From positions 1 to 59,759 of the forward strand of contig CALWYL010000005.1 of the NCBI GenBank assembly GCA_944385765.1: 59,759 nt of DNA, written 5' to 3'. The notes under the pieces were generated by a model. It made no database searches, was not told the origin of the DNA, and saw only the letters and a list, made by a program, of their open reading frames with translations. Origin of the DNA: an uncultured Oscillospiraceae bacterium. Its GTDB lineage: Bacteria > Bacillota > Clostridia > Oscillospirales > Oscillospiraceae. Every line of letters starts with the position of its first letter. Within the stretch, counting starts at the first letter, position 1. Below, piece after piece: positions 28,287 through 37,849 of the stretch. A program made the position numbers and the translations under genes.

Positions 28287-29582
28287 ATGGATCTCATCAT
28301 CAAGGGCTGCAGCGTTTTCGCCGGCGGCGCCTTTGTCGATTCGGACGTCGAGCTTCGCGGCGGCAGTGTTTTCCGTCTCGGCCGCGATCTTGTCCCCGGC
28401 GACGGCGTTTCCGTCGTTGAATTCAATAATTGTTTCCTTTTTCCCGGTCTCACAGACGTACACGTCCATCTGCGAGAGCCGGGCTTTTCATATAAGGAGA
28501 CCATTGGGAGCGGCACCCTCGCGGCCGCCCGCGGCGGCTTCACCGCCGTCTGCGCCATGCCCAATCTCGACCCCGTGCCGGACAGCGCGGAACACCTGGA
28601 TGTCGAGCTCGCCGCCATACGCCGCGGCGCGCGCGTCCGCGTCCTGCCCTACGCCGCCATCACCCGCGGCGAGCGCGGGCAGGAGCTGGCCGACATGGCG
28701 GAGCTCGCGCCGCGCTGCGTGGCCTTCTCCGACGACGGCAAGGGCGTGCAGAGCGAGGCCATGATGCGCCGTGCCATGCTGCGCGCGGCGGAGCTGGGCA
28801 AGATAGTCGCCGCCCACTGCGAGGTGGACAGCCTCCTGCGCGGCGGATATATACACGACGGCGAGTACGCCAGGGCGCACGGCCACCGGGGCATCTGCTC
28901 CGAGAGCGAGTGGCGCGAGGTCGAGCGCGACGTGCGCCTCGCCGCTGAGACCGGCTGCAAACTTCACATCTGCCACGTCTCCACCCGGGAGTCAGTTGAC
29001 ATAATACGTGACGCCAAGGCCCGGGGCGTGGATGTCACCTGCGAGACCGCCCCCCACTACCTGCTGCTGACGGACTCGGACCTGCAGGAGGACGGCCGCT
29101 TCAAGATGAACCCCCCTCTGCGCTCGGCCGCCGACCGCAACGCCCTGCTGGCCGCTGTGCTGGACGGCACGGTGGACATGATAGCCACCGACCACGCCCC
29201 CCACTCCGCGGAGGAGAAGTCCCGCGGCCTGGAGCGCAGCTCCATGGGCATCGTGGGCCTGGAGACGGCCTTCCCCGTGCTCTACACCCGCCTCTGCCTC
29301 GGCGGCGCGCTCCCTCTCGGGCGGCTGCTGGAGCTGATGAGCTCCGCCCCCGCGGCCCGCTTCGGCCTCCCCTGCGGTATTGAGGAGGGGTCCCCCGCCG
29401 ACCTCACCGTCTTTGACCCCCACACGCGCTGGACGGTGGAGCCGGAGAAATTTGCCTCCCTCGGCCGGGCCACGCCCTTTGCCGGCTGGGAGCTGTGCGG
29501 CCGCTTCCCGCTCACACTGTGCGCCGGCCGTGTGGCCTGGGCTGACCCCGGCCTCGGCGGCGCTCTGGCCGCCGACAACTGA
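28287..29582 (+). CDS. pyrC: Dihydroorotase
   Basis: A 431-residue type I dihydroorotase (amidohydrolase), interconverting carbamoyl-aspartate and dihydroorotate. Metal ligands are visible in 'DVHVHLREPG' and in 'CHVSTRES', with the catalytic Asp in 'MIATDHAPHS' and 'CETAPHYLLL' in between. The length fits PyrC of Gram-positives. AAAGGGG precedes the ATG. It is the first gene of pyrC-K-D-F-E-B-I and ends 16 bp before pyrK. Confidence 0.96.
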   Translation: MDLIIKGCSVFAGGAFVDSDVELRGGSVFRLGRDLVPGDGVSVVEFNNCFLFPGLTDVHVHLREPGFSYKETIGSGTLAAARGGFTAVCAMPNLDPVPDSAEHLDVELAAIRRGARVRVLPYAAITRGERGQELADMAELAPRCVAFSDDGKGVQSEAMMRRAMLRAAELGKIVAAHCEVDSLLRGGYIHDGEYARAHGHRGICSESEWREVERDVRLAAETGCKLHICHVSTRESVDIIRDAKARGVDVTCETAPHYLLLTDSDLQEDGRFKMNPPLRSAADRNALLAAVLDGTVDMIATDHAPHSAEEKSRGLERSSMGIVGLETAFPVLYTRLCLGGALPLGRLLELMSSAPAARFGLPCGIEEGSPADLTVFDPHTRWTVEPEKFASLGRATPFAGWELCGRFPLTLCAGRVAWADPGLGGALAADN

Positions 29583-29598
29583 ACGGGCAGGTGAAATC

Positions 29599-30333
29599 AT
29601 GAACAAGGGAATTTTTACCGTCATATCCAACGAGCAGCTCATCCCCGGCGTCCACCGCCTGAGGCTGCGGGGGGACACATCCGGCGTCACCGCGCCCGGC
29701 CAGTTCGCGGACGTGCTCATCCCCGGCTGCTTCCTCCGCCGCCCCTTCTCCGTCTGCGGGGCGGAGGATGGGGTCCTCACCCTCTGCGTGCGAAACTCCG
29801 GCCGCGGCACGGCGCTGCTCACCGCCTCCGCCCCCGGGACGGAGCTCGACATACTGACCGGCCTGGGCAACGGCTTTGACCTCGCCGACGCCGGCGAGCG
29901 CCCGCTTCTCCTCGGCGGGGGCACCGGTTTCCCCCCGCTGCACCCCCTCTGCGCCGCCCTTCTGGCCCTGGGCGCACACCCCATGGCCGTGCTGGGCTGC
30001 CCTTCGGCCGGCTCGGCGCCGTATCTGGACGAATTCCGCGCCCTGGGCGTGGAGCCCCTGGTCTACACGCTGGACGGCAGCCTGGGCGAGACGGGGCTGC
30101 CCACCCAGGCCCTGCACAGCCTGGACTACACCTCGGTCTACGCCTGCGGCCCCCTGCCCATGCTCTCCGCCATCGACCGGGAGTCGGAGAGCCCCCACGT
30201 CCAGCTCTCGCTGGAGGCGCGCATGGGCTGCGGCTTCGGCGCCTGCATGGGCTGCACGGTGCAGACCATATCCGGCCCCCGGCGCGTCTGCAAGGACGGC
30301 CCGGTGTTCAGAAAGGGGGAGATAATATGGTAG
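29599..30333 (+). CDS. pyrK: Dihydroorotate dehydrogenase electron transfer subunit
   Basis: A 244-residue FAD and [2Fe-2S] protein of the PyrK family. The ferredoxin-reductase fold has 'PFSVCGAEDG' (FAD side, 49-58) and 'LLLGGGTGFPPL' (pyridine nucleotide side). Cys211, 216, 219 and 231 near the C terminus are the iron-sulfur ligands. With PyrD it forms the NAD-linked class 1B dihydroorotate dehydrogenase of anaerobes. GCAGGTG lies 6 nt before the ATG. It overlaps pyrD by 7 bp. Confidence 0.95.
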   Translation: MNKGIFTVISNEQLIPGVHRLRLRGDTSGVTAPGQFADVLIPGCFLRRPFSVCGAEDGVLTLCVRNSGRGTALLTASAPGTELDILTGLGNGFDLADAGERPLLLGGGTGFPPLHPLCAALLALGAHPMAVLGCPSAGSAPYLDEFRALGVEPLVYTLDGSLGETGLPTQALHSLDYTSVYACGPLPMLSAIDRESESPHVQLSLEARMGCGFGACMGCTVQTISGPRRVCKDGPVFRKGEIIW

Positions 30334-31244
30334 ACACCTCCGTGGTCCTCTGCGGAGAGACCCTGGCCAACCCCATAATCCCCGCCTCCGGCACCTTCGG
30401 CTACGGCCGCGAGTTCGCCAGGTTCTACGATTTGAACTGCCTTGGCAGCTTTGCCCTCAAGGGCACCACCGAGGCGGCGCGCTTCGGCAACCCCACGCCC
30501 CGCATAGCCGACGCCCCCTGCGGCGTCCTCAACTCCGTGGGACTGCAGAGCCCGGGCGTGGACGCCGTTATCGCCGAGGAATTGCCCAATATCCCCCGCA
30601 TCTTTGCCGGCAAGGTCATGGCCAACATCTGCGGCTTCTCCGTGGGCGAGTATGTCCGCGTGGCCGAAAAATTCGACGCCTGCCCGCAGATAGGCTGGCT
30701 GGAAGTGAACGTCAGCTGCCCCAATGTCCACGGCGGCGGCATGGGCTTCGGCACCACCCCCCAGGGCGCCGCCGAGGTCACCCGCGCCGTGCGCCGGGCG
30801 GTGAAAAAGCCGCTCATCGTCAAGCTCACGCCCAATGTCACCGACATCTGTGAGATTGCCAGGGCCTGCGAGGCCGAGGGCGCCGACGGCCTCTCCCTCA
30901 TCAACACCGTCCTCGCCATGCGCATAGACCTCAACTCCCGCCGGCCCGTGCTGGGCACCGGCACCGGCGGCCTCTCCGGCCCCGCGGTGTTCCCCCTGGC
31001 CGTGCGCATGGTCTGGCAGGTCTATGAGGCCGTGGGCATACCCATAGTCGGCATGGGCGGCGTGCGCAGCGCCGCCGACGCGCTGGAGCTGATGCTCGCG
31101 GGCGCCACCGCGGTGGGCGTGGGCGCGGCCAACCTGGTTGACCCCTACGCCGCGCGCGACATAGCTCTCGGTCTCCCGTCAGAGATGGAAAAATACAATA
31201 TAACAGACCTGAAAAGCATAATAGGAGGAGCACACAATGGCTAA
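30327..31244 (+). CDS. pyrD: Dihydroorotate dehydrogenase catalytic subunit (class 1B)
   Basis: A 305-residue FMN-binding TIM barrel. It has 'GTFGYGREF' near the start, 'LEVNVSCPNVHGGGM' with the catalytic Cys and substrate-binding Asn, 'VKLTPNV', and the FMN phosphate site 'GMGGVRSAADALE' with 'GATAVGVGAAN'. The companion PyrK upstream marks it as class 1B, NAD+-reducing. Ile codons here are 10 ATA, 8 ATC and 1 ATT by hand count. It overlaps pyrK by 7 bp and pyrF by 8 bp. Confidence 0.96.
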   Translation: MVDTSVVLCGETLANPIIPASGTFGYGREFARFYDLNCLGSFALKGTTEAARFGNPTPRIADAPCGVLNSVGLQSPGVDAVIAEELPNIPRIFAGKVMANICGFSVGEYVRVAEKFDACPQIGWLEVNVSCPNVHGGGMGFGTTPQGAAEVTRAVRRAVKKPLIVKLTPNVTDICEIARACEAEGADGLSLINTVLAMRIDLNSRRPVLGTGTGGLSGPAVFPLAVRMVWQVYEAVGIPIVGMGGVRSAADALELMLAGATAVGVGAANLVDPYAARDIALGLPSEMEKYNITDLKSIIGGAHNG

Positions 31245-31947
31245 AGACGTGATAATCGCCCTTGATTTTCCCAATAGGGAGCGCACCATGGACTTTCTCT
31301 CCCTGTTCGGCGGCGAGAGGCCCTATGTCAAGATTGGCATGGAGCTCTTCTACGCCGCGGGCCCCGAGATAGTGCGCGAGATAAGCGGGCGGGGCCACAA
31401 GGTCTTTCTCGACCTCAAGCTCTGCGACATCCCCAACACCGTGCGCGGGGCCATGCGCTCTCTGCGCGGGCTGGGGGTTGACATAATCAATCTCCACGCC
31501 TTCGGCTCCTCCGCCATGATGAGCGCCGCCCTGGAGGGGCTCACGGAACCCGACGGCAGCCGGCATACCAAGCTCATAGCCGTCACCATCCTCACCTCCA
31601 CCGGCGAGGAGACTCTGCACCGCGAGCTGCTCATAGACGCCCCGCTCAGCGAGGCCGTCATGCGCTATGCGGAGAACGCCCGCGCCGCCGGGCTCGACGG
31701 CGTGGTCTGCTCGCCGCTGGAGTCCGCCGAGGTGCACACGCGCTGCGGGGCGGATTTTCTCACCGTCACTCCCGGCGTGCGTTTCGCCGGCGGGGAGCAG
31801 GGGGACCAGGTGCGCGTCACCACCCCCGCCAAGGCCCGTGCCCTCGGCTCCGACTACATAGTCGTCGGCCGTCCCATAACCGGCGCCGCCGACCCGGCGG
31901 CCGCCTGGCGGCTCTGCCGCTCTGAATTTCTCGGAGGTGAAATGTAA
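31237..31947 (+). CDS. pyrF: Orotidine 5'-phosphate decarboxylase
   Basis: A 236-residue type 1 OMP decarboxylase. 'IALDFPNRE' opens the barrel, and 'FLDLKLCDIPNTV' carries the Asp-Lys-x-x-Asp catalytic array. 'VTPGVRFAGGEQGDQ' and 'YIVVGRPI' form the phosphate-binding end. It converts OMP to UMP, the final de novo step. AGGAGG lies within the end of pyrD. It overlaps pyrE by one base (TAATG). Confidence 0.97.
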   Translation: MAKDVIIALDFPNRERTMDFLSLFGGERPYVKIGMELFYAAGPEIVREISGRGHKVFLDLKLCDIPNTVRGAMRSLRGLGVDIINLHAFGSSAMMSAALEGLTEPDGSRHTKLIAVTILTSTGEETLHRELLIDAPLSEAVMRYAENARAAGLDGVVCSPLESAEVHTRCGADFLTVTPGVRFAGGEQGDQVRVTTPAKARALGSDYIVVGRPITGAADPAAAWRLCRSEFLGGEM

Positions 31948-32588
31948 TGGAAAAATTCGATGCTTCCCGCGCGCTTCTCGACATCGGCGCCGTGTTTCTG
32001 CGCCCCGACGAGCCCTTCATCTGGGCCAGCGGCATCAAGGCCCCCATCTACTGCGATAACCGCCTCATCCTCTCCGCGCCCGAGATGCGCTCCCATGTGG
32101 AGCAGGCCCTGGCGGACATGATAAGGCGCGAGTTCCCCGGCGCCCAGGCCCTCATGGGCACCGCCACCGCCGGCATAGCCCACGCCGCCATAGCCGCCCA
32201 CATCCTGAGCATACCCATGGGCTATGTCCGCGCCAGCGCCAAGGACCACGGCCGCCAGAAGCGCATCGACGGCCGCCTGGAGCCGGGCGAGCGCGTCGTG
32301 GTGGTGGAGGACCTCATATCCACCGGCGGCAGCGCCCTGGACACCGTGGAGACGCTGCGCGAGGCCGGGGCCGAAGTGCTGGGCGTGGCCGCCCTCTTCA
32401 CCTACGGCATGGCCAAGGGCAGCGAAAACCTGGCCGGGCACGGCGTGCGCGCCGTCTGCCTCACCGACTTTGACTCCGTGGTGGCCTCGGCCGTGGAGGA
32501 CGGGAAGATACCGGCGTCCTACGTGCCGGCCCTGATGGCCTTCCGCGACCATCCCGAGGACGAGAGCTGGGTGGAGGCGCTGAAATGA
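31947..32588 (+). CDS. pyrE: Orotate phosphoribosyltransferase
   Basis: A 213-residue type I phosphoribosyltransferase, joining orotate to PRPP. The PRPP motif is '[16 protein letters not shown]' (about residues 112-127), and '[16 protein letters not shown]' near the start binds orotate. GGAGGTG lies at the end of pyrF. It overlaps pyrB by 4 bp. Confidence 0.96.
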   Translation: MEKFDASRALLDIGAVFLRPDEPFIWASGIKAPIYCDNRLILSAPEMRSHVEQALADMIRREFPGAQALMGTATAGIAHAAIAAHILSIPMGYVRASAKDHGRQKRIDGRLEPGERVVVVEDLISTGGSALDTVETLREAGAEVLGVAALFTYGMAKGSENLAGHGVRAVCLTDFDSVVASAVEDGKIPASYVPALMAFRDHPEDESWVEALK

Positions 32589-33505
32589 GGCATCTGATAG
32601 ATATACGCGAGCTCTCCACGGGTGAGATAGCCTCCCTGCTCGACATCGCCGACGACATCATGCTCCATCCGGAGGACTACCGGGAGCTCTGCCGCTACAA
32701 GAAGCTGGCCACGCTGTTCTTCGAGCCCTCCACCCGCACCCGCCTCTCCTTTGAGGCCGCCATGTACGAGCTGGGCGGACAGGTGCTCGGCTTCTCCGAG
32801 GCCGCCAGCTCCTCCGCCGCCAAGGGTGAGAGCGTGGCGGACACCATCCGCGTCGTCGGCTGCTATGCGGACATCATCGCCATGCGCCACCCCAAAGAGG
32901 GCGCTCCGCTGGTGGCCTCCGGCGTATCCACCGTGCCCATCATCAACGCCGGCGACGGCGGGCACAACCACCCCACGCAGACGCTGACGGACCTGATGAC
33001 CATCCGCCGCGAGAAGGGCAGCCTCAGCGGCTTCACCATAGGCCTCTGCGGCGACCTCAAGTTCGGCCGCACCGTGCACTCGCTCATCTCCGCCCTGGCC
33101 CGCTACGACAACGTGCGCTTTGTGCTCATCTCCCCCGAGGAGCTCAAACTGCCCAGCTACGTCAAAAACGACGTGCTGCGCGCCGGCAATCGCGAGTTCA
33201 AGCAGACCGCCGCCGACCTGGCCGACGTCATCCCCCAGCTGGACGTGCTCTACATGACCCGCGTGCAGCGCGAGAGGTTCTTCAACGAGGAGGACTACAT
33301 CCGCCTGCGCGACAGCTACATACTCACGCCCTCTAAGCTGGCCAACGCCAAATCCGACCTCACCATCCTCCACCCCCTGCCCAGGGTCAACGAGATTTCC
33401 CCCGAGATAGACTCCGACCCGCGGGCCTGCTACTTCCGCCAGGCCCTGTGCGGCAAATACGTCCGCATGGCCCTGATACTCAAGCTGCTGGAGGTCACGA
33501 AATGA
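32585..33505 (+). CDS. pyrB: Aspartate carbamoyltransferase catalytic chain
   Basis: A 306-residue ATCase catalytic subunit, which commits carbamoyl phosphate and aspartate to pyrimidines. The carbamoyl-phosphate site '[13 protein letters not shown]' is complete, '[14 protein letters not shown]' follows in mid-protein and '[10 protein letters not shown]' near the end. The presence of pyrI right behind it (4-bp overlap) implies an allosteric holoenzyme like that of E. coli. Its place near the operon end, after pyrE, is notable. Confidence 0.97.
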   Translation: MRHLIDIRELSTGEIASLLDIADDIMLHPEDYRELCRYKKLATLFFEPSTRTRLSFEAAMYELGGQVLGFSEAASSSAAKGESVADTIRVVGCYADIIAMRHPKEGAPLVASGVSTVPIINAGDGGHNHPTQTLTDLMTIRREKGSLSGFTIGLCGDLKFGRTVHSLISALARYDNVRFVLISPEELKLPSYVKNDVLRAGNREFKQTAADLADVIPQLDVLYMTRVQRERFFNEEDYIRLRDSYILTPSKLANAKSDLTILHPLPRVNEISPEIDSDPRACYFRQALCGKYVRMALILKLLEVTK

Positions 33506-33921
33506 ACATAGATTCCATCAAAAACGGCCTGGTGATAGACCACATACACGCCGGCGGCGCCATGCGCCTCTACAACCTGCTGGGCCTCGACGAGCTCGAC
33601 TGCACCGTGGCCATAATCAAAAACGCCCAGAGCGGCAAGCTGGGGCGCAAGGACATAATCAAAATTGACACCGTCACCGACATCGACCTCGACGTGCTCG
33701 GCTATGTGGACCCCGGCATAACCGTCAACGTGATACGCGGCGGCGAGCTGGTGGAGAAAAAGCAGCTCTCGCTGCCCGAACGGCTGGAGAACGTCCTGCG
33801 CTGCCGCAACCCCCGCTGCATAACCTCCGTGGAGCCGGGGCTCAAGCAGGTATTCCTCCTCTCCGACCGCAAGAGCGAGACCTACCGCTGCATCTACTGC
33901 GAGGCCAAGGCGGAGAAATAG
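33502..33921 (+). CDS. pyrI: Aspartate carbamoyltransferase regulatory chain
   Basis: A 139-residue PyrI, slightly shorter than E. coli PyrI (153). The N-terminal allosteric domain has '[19 protein letters not shown]', and the zinc domain has Cys101, Cys106, Cys130 and Cys133. It binds nucleotide effectors (CTP/UTP/ATP in the known enzyme) and holds the catalytic trimers together. The start overlaps the pyrB stop (ATGA). It is the last gene before a new promoter; no hairpin terminator is evident in the 26-bp gap. Confidence 0.95.
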   Translation: MNIDSIKNGLVIDHIHAGGAMRLYNLLGLDELDCTVAIIKNAQSGKLGRKDIIKIDTVTDIDLDVLGYVDPGITVNVIRGGELVEKKQLSLPERLENVLRCRNPRCITSVEPGLKQVFLLSDRKSETYRCIYCEAKAEK

Positions 33922-33947
33922 CCCCCGGCGTATTTTGCCCAAACTCC

Positions 33948-33976
33948 TTGCCCGCCGGCGGGGCCTGTAGTATAAT
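33948..33976 (+). promoter_or_regulatory. Promoter of the threonine deaminase-prmA unit
   Basis: TTGCCC (33948-33953), a 17-bp spacer and perfect TATAAT (33971-33976), 29 bp before the ATG. No T-box or other leader structure fits in this space. Confidence 0.7.
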
Positions 33977-34005
33977 CAATGTATCAAAATCAAGAGGTGA
34001 CGGCA

Positions 34006-35214
34006 ATGGAACTAGCACTCAGGGACTTTGAAAAAGCGTCAAAGCGCATCTCCGGAATGATACACATGACCGACCTCGACTTCAGCTCCACCTTCTCCGC
34101 CATGACCGGCGGCGAGGTCTGGCTGAAATGTGAAAACCGCCAGAAGACCGGTTCCTTTAAGATTCGCGGCGCGGCGAACAAGATTGCCTCCATGGTAGAG
34201 CGCGGCGAGGCCACGCCCGTGGTGGCCTCCTCCGCCGGCAACCACGCCCAGGGCGTCGCCTACGCGGCCACCAAAAACGGCATTAAATCCACCATAGTCA
34301 TGCCGCGCACCGCCCCCATAGCCAAGGTGCAGGCCACCGAGGGCTACGGCGCGCGCGTGGTGCTCTACGGCGACTGCTTCGACGACGCCTACGCCCGGGC
34401 CCTGGAGATATGCGAGGAGGAGAACTCCACCCTCCTGCACGCCTTCAACGACTATGAGGTCATGGCCGGGCAGGGCACCATAGGCCTGGAGATACTCAGC
34501 CAGCTCCCCACGGTGGACACCGTGGTCGTGCCCGTGGGCGGCGGCGGCCTCCTGGCCGGCGTGGCCGCCTGCATCAAGCAGGCCAACCCCCGCGTGCGCC
34601 TGGTGGGCGTGCAGGCCGAGGGGGCCGACTCCGTGGTGCGCAGTTACCGCGAGGGACATCTCACCTCCCGCGACAGCATCTCCACCATAGCCGACGGCAT
34701 TGCCGTCAAGGCCCCCGGCGACAAGACCGTGGAGCTCATCATGAAGTACGTGGACGACATGGTCACCGTCTCCGACAACGAGATATCCGCCGCCATACTG
34801 CTGCTGATGGAGCGCACCAAGCAGGTGGTCGAGCCCTCCGGCGCCGCCAGCGTGGCCGGCGTGCTCTCCGGCCGCGTGGACGTGAAGGACCGCAAGGCCG
34901 TCTGCCTGCTCTCCGGCGGCAATATCGACGTCAGCGTCATACACCGCATCGTGGAGCTGGGCCTGGTCACGCGCCACAGGCGTCTCAAGTTCGCCGTGCG
35001 GCTTCCCGACACTCCGGGCAGCCTGATGCACCTGCTGCAGGTGATAGCGGACAGCGGGGCCAACATTCTCACCATCAACCACGACCGCATGTGCCTCACG
35101 CTCTCGCCCAACGAGATATTGGTGCACATCGCCTGCGAGGTGGGCGGCCAGGACCACGCCGATTCCGTGGTCGAGAGTGTCACCTCCGCCGGCTACAGCC
35201 CCACGCTGGAATGA
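34006..35214 (+). CDS. ilvA: Threonine ammonia-lyase
   Basis: A 402-residue fold type II PLP enzyme deaminating threonine to 2-oxobutanoate. The PLP lysine is Lys52 in 'TGSFKIRGA', the glycine loop is 'VPVGGGGLLAGV' and 'LLSGGNID' is conserved. A C-terminal ACT domain (about 325-402, 'RLPDTPGSLMHLLQVI') marks the roughly 400-residue TdcB/IlvA-like form common in Clostridia. Whether it serves isoleucine synthesis or threonine fermentation is open: there are no other ilv genes here. GAGGTGACGGCA precedes the ATG. It overlaps prmA by 4 bp. Confidence 0.93.
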   Translation: MELALRDFEKASKRISGMIHMTDLDFSSTFSAMTGGEVWLKCENRQKTGSFKIRGAANKIASMVERGEATPVVASSAGNHAQGVAYAATKNGIKSTIVMPRTAPIAKVQATEGYGARVVLYGDCFDDAYARALEICEEENSTLLHAFNDYEVMAGQGTIGLEILSQLPTVDTVVVPVGGGGLLAGVAACIKQANPRVRLVGVQAEGADSVVRSYREGHLTSRDSISTIADGIAVKAPGDKTVELIMKYVDDMVTVSDNEISAAILLLMERTKQVVEPSGAASVAGVLSGRVDVKDRKAVCLLSGGNIDVSVIHRIVELGLVTRHRRLKFAVRLPDTPGSLMHLLQVIADSGANILTINHDRMCLTLSPNEILVHIACEVGGQDHADSVVESVTSAGYSPTLE

Positions 35215-36143
35215 GCCGCTGGATAGAGGCGGCCTTCAGTGCCGCGCCCGGCGGGCTCGACGAGCTCTGCGACAAACTCACAGAGCTGGGGGCCGAGGGG
35301 CTTGTTATAGAGGACGAGGCGGATTTCCGCCGCTTTCTCGAGCAGAACCGGCAGTATTGGGACTATGTGGACTCTGAGTTGGAGGAGCGCTACCGCGGCC
35401 TCTCCCGGGTCAAGGTCTACGTCGGCGACGACGACGCCGGCAGGGCCCAGCTGGCCGTTTTCACGGAGGGCACCGGCCTGGAGCCCGTCACCTCCGTGGT
35501 AGACGAGGCCGACTGGCAGGACAACTGGAAGAAATACTACCGGCCCATGGAGATAGGCGAGCAGCTGCTGGTGCTCCCCCGCTGGGAGCCCATCCCCCAG
35601 GACATAGAGCGCAAGGTGCTGCGGCTGGACCCCGGACTGGCCTTTGGCACCGGCGGGCACGCCACCACGCGCATGTGCCTGCGCGCGCTGGAGAAATACG
35701 CCGCTCCGGAGAAGTTCGTGCTGGATTTGGGCTGCGGCAGCGGCATACTGGGCATCGGCGCGCTGGTCCTCGGCTGCGCCTACTGCGCCGGCTGCGACAT
35801 CGACCCCAAATCCCCCGATGCCGCCGCGGAAAACTCCCGGCTCAACGGCATAAATCCCGCCATATACCACATGTACGTGGGCGATATTCTCTCCGACGCC
35901 TCGCTGCGGGACGAGCTCGGCATGGGCTACGACATAGTTCTGGCCAACATCGTCGCCGATGTGATTATCCCCCTGGCGCCCCATGTGCGCGGCTTCATGT
36001 CCCACGGCGGCGTGTTTATCACCAGCGGCATCATCGACGGCCGGCAGGACGAGGTCCGCGCGGCGCTCGAGAGGGCCGGCCTCTCCGTATTGGGGCACGA
36101 GAGTGAAGATGGCTGGCACATGTTCGTGTGCGGCCAGCGATGA
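35211..36143 (+). CDS. prmA: Ribosomal protein L11 methyltransferase
   Basis: A 310-residue SAM-dependent methyltransferase that trimethylates L11. The N-terminal substrate-recognition domain (1-75) is followed by 'WQDNWKKYYRPMEIG', 'PGLAFGTGGHATTRMCL', SAM motif I 'VLDLGCGSGILGIGA' and 'DIVLANIVADVI' with the family Asn. The start overlaps the threonine deaminase stop (ATGA), an unusual operon partner; the more common neighbour is dnaJ, which in this window lies 11.5 kb away. Confidence 0.95.
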   Translation: MSRWIEAAFSAAPGGLDELCDKLTELGAEGLVIEDEADFRRFLEQNRQYWDYVDSELEERYRGLSRVKVYVGDDDAGRAQLAVFTEGTGLEPVTSVVDEADWQDNWKKYYRPMEIGEQLLVLPRWEPIPQDIERKVLRLDPGLAFGTGGHATTRMCLRALEKYAAPEKFVLDLGCGSGILGIGALVLGCAYCAGCDIDPKSPDAAAENSRLNGINPAIYHMYVGDILSDASLRDELGMGYDIVLANIVADVIIPLAPHVRGFMSHGGVFITSGIIDGRQDEVRAALERAGLSVLGHESEDGWHMFVCGQR

Positions 36144-36185
36144 GCGCGTGCGCCCCCCCGTCCGGCCGAAGGAGAAAGTCACACC

Positions 36186-37763
36186 ATGTTCAGCTACATA
36201 ATGAAGCAAAAACGCCTCCTTTTTCTGGAGGCCGCCGCAGCTACCCTCCGGGCTGGCTGCGGTGTTCTTCTCTCTTTCGCCATGGGAGAGATGACCAATT
36301 CGGCGGTGGACGGCCAGTTGCCCGTCCTGCTGAGCTCAGGCGCGGTGTGCGTCGTCTGCCTGGCGGCGCTCTATGGCCTGCAGGTGCTGGAGACATATCT
36401 GCGCAAGACGCTCAGCGCCCGCTGCATCTGCGCCGTCAAGGCCGACCTCTACTCCGCCCTGGTGAGGCGCGGTCCGGCCGCCCTGCACGGGCAGAGCGAC
36501 TCCTACTATCTCAACATGCTGCAGGGCGACATTGAGCTGCTGGAGCGGGACTACTTCGACTCCATCTGGCGGGCGATAAACCTCTCCATACAGGTCGTCT
36601 GCTGCGCCGCGGCGCTCATAGCCGTGAGCGCCAGGCTCTTTGTCATCTTCGCCCTGGTCTCCATAGCGCCGCAGCTGGCCTCGCGCTGGTTCAAGCGCCC
36701 CCTGCAGAGGCGCAAGGACGAGTTCTCGCGGCAGAACGCCCGCTGCGTGCAGCGCGGGCGCGAATTCATCGGCGGCTTCGACACCATACTCTTCTTCTCC
36801 CGGTCGGAGCTGTTCATCTCAAGGCTGCTGGACGAGGACCGGCGCCTGGAGGCCAGCCGCCGCCGGCGCGACACCTACTCCAGCGCCGCCTCCGGCGGCG
36901 CCAACGCCATCAACATGGTGGCACAGATTCTCTGCATGGGCGCCGCCGCCTACTTCATCGCAGTGGGCGAGCTGCGCATAGGCGCCCTCACGTCCTCCAC
37001 CCAGCTGCTGAACTTCATCTTCACTCCGCTGAACACCGTCATAAACTGCGCCCTGGCCATAGTGTCCACCCGCGGGCTGAGGGATAAATTCACCGGGCTC
37101 ACATCCGCCCGGCCAGTGCGCGGGGACATGGAGTTCCGCCGCGGGGACATCGTCTTTGAGGGCGTCACGGCGGGCTATGCCGGGCGCGAGGTGCTGAGGG
37201 ATTTCTCCTGCCGCCTGCGCCAGGGCGGCCGCTACGCGATTGTAGGCGCCTCAGGGGCCGGCAAGAGCACGCTCGTGCGCGCGCTGATGGGCACCGCCCG
37301 CGTGAGCGCGGGCCGGATAACCCTGGGAGGCGTAGATGTGGGCCGAATCCCCCTCAGCGAGCTCTACCGCCATGTGCTCTATGTGCCGCAGACCACCTTT
37401 GTCTTCGAGGGCACGGTGCGAGACAACATAGGCCTCTTCTCCGGCGAGCCCGGGGTGGAGGAGGCCGCGCGGCGCGCGGCCCTGCCCGATTCCCTGCTCG
37501 ACGCCCCCGCCGGAGGGGACAGCGGCGTCTCGCTCTCAGGCGGAGAGCGGACGCGCATCGCCGTGGCCAGGGCCCTGTGTTCAAAATCGGAGGTGCTCAT
37601 CTTTGATGAGCCCACCAGCGGCCTGGACCCGGAGACCGCCGGCGACGTGGAGCGCGCCATACTCTCCATCACCGGGCGCACCGTGGTCGTGATTACACAC
37701 AACTGGGACGAGGCCTATCTCAGCTCCTTCGACGGCGTCATCGACCTGGGCGGGGAGCGTTGA
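36186..37763 (+). CDS. ABC exporter half-transporter (membrane domain plus ATPase)
   Basis: A 525-residue fused ABC transporter of the exporter (MsbA/MdlB-like) type. The first 300 residues contain about six hydrophobic helices and the coupling region. The ATPase has Walker A 'GASGAGKST', Q-loop 'YVPQTTFVFEGTVRDNI', signature 'VSLSGGERTRIAVARAL', Walker B 'VLIFDEPTSGLDP' and switch His in 'VVVITHNW'. It would act as a homodimer; the substrate (drug, lipid or peptide) is unknown. It follows prmA by 42 bp with GGAG before the ATG and ends at a bidirectional terminator. Confidence 0.9.
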   Translation: MFSYIMKQKRLLFLEAAAATLRAGCGVLLSFAMGEMTNSAVDGQLPVLLSSGAVCVVCLAALYGLQVLETYLRKTLSARCICAVKADLYSALVRRGPAALHGQSDSYYLNMLQGDIELLERDYFDSIWRAINLSIQVVCCAAALIAVSARLFVIFALVSIAPQLASRWFKRPLQRRKDEFSRQNARCVQRGREFIGGFDTILFFSRSELFISRLLDEDRRLEASRRRRDTYSSAASGGANAINMVAQILCMGAAAYFIAVGELRIGALTSSTQLLNFIFTPLNTVINCALAIVSTRGLRDKFTGLTSARPVRGDMEFRRGDIVFEGVTAGYAGREVLRDFSCRLRQGGRYAIVGASGAGKSTLVRALMGTARVSAGRITLGGVDVGRIPLSELYRHVLYVPQTTFVFEGTVRDNIGLFSGEPGVEEAARRAALPDSLLDAPAGGDSGVSLSGGERTRIAVARALCSKSEVLIFDEPTSGLDPETAGDVERAILSITGRTVVVITHNWDEAYLSSFDGVIDLGGER

Positions 37764-37775
37764 GGGCGCGAATAA

Positions 37776-37811
37776 AAACAAACAACCGGCCTTGCGGCCG
37801 GTTGTTTGTTT
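37776..37811. terminator. Bidirectional terminator between ABC exporter and htrA
   Basis: A 16-bp perfect stem (37776-37791 with 37796-37811), TTGC loop. The A-rich left arm and T-rich right arm allow termination in both directions between these convergent genes. Confidence 0.92.
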
Positions 37812-37849
37812 AAGAGAGGGGAAAATGTATGGAAAAGGAGTGAGAAGTA

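Noticed and set aside
33922..34005. T-box or attenuator before the threonine deaminase gene
   Set aside because: The leader is only about 25 nt; no stem I or specifier structure fits.
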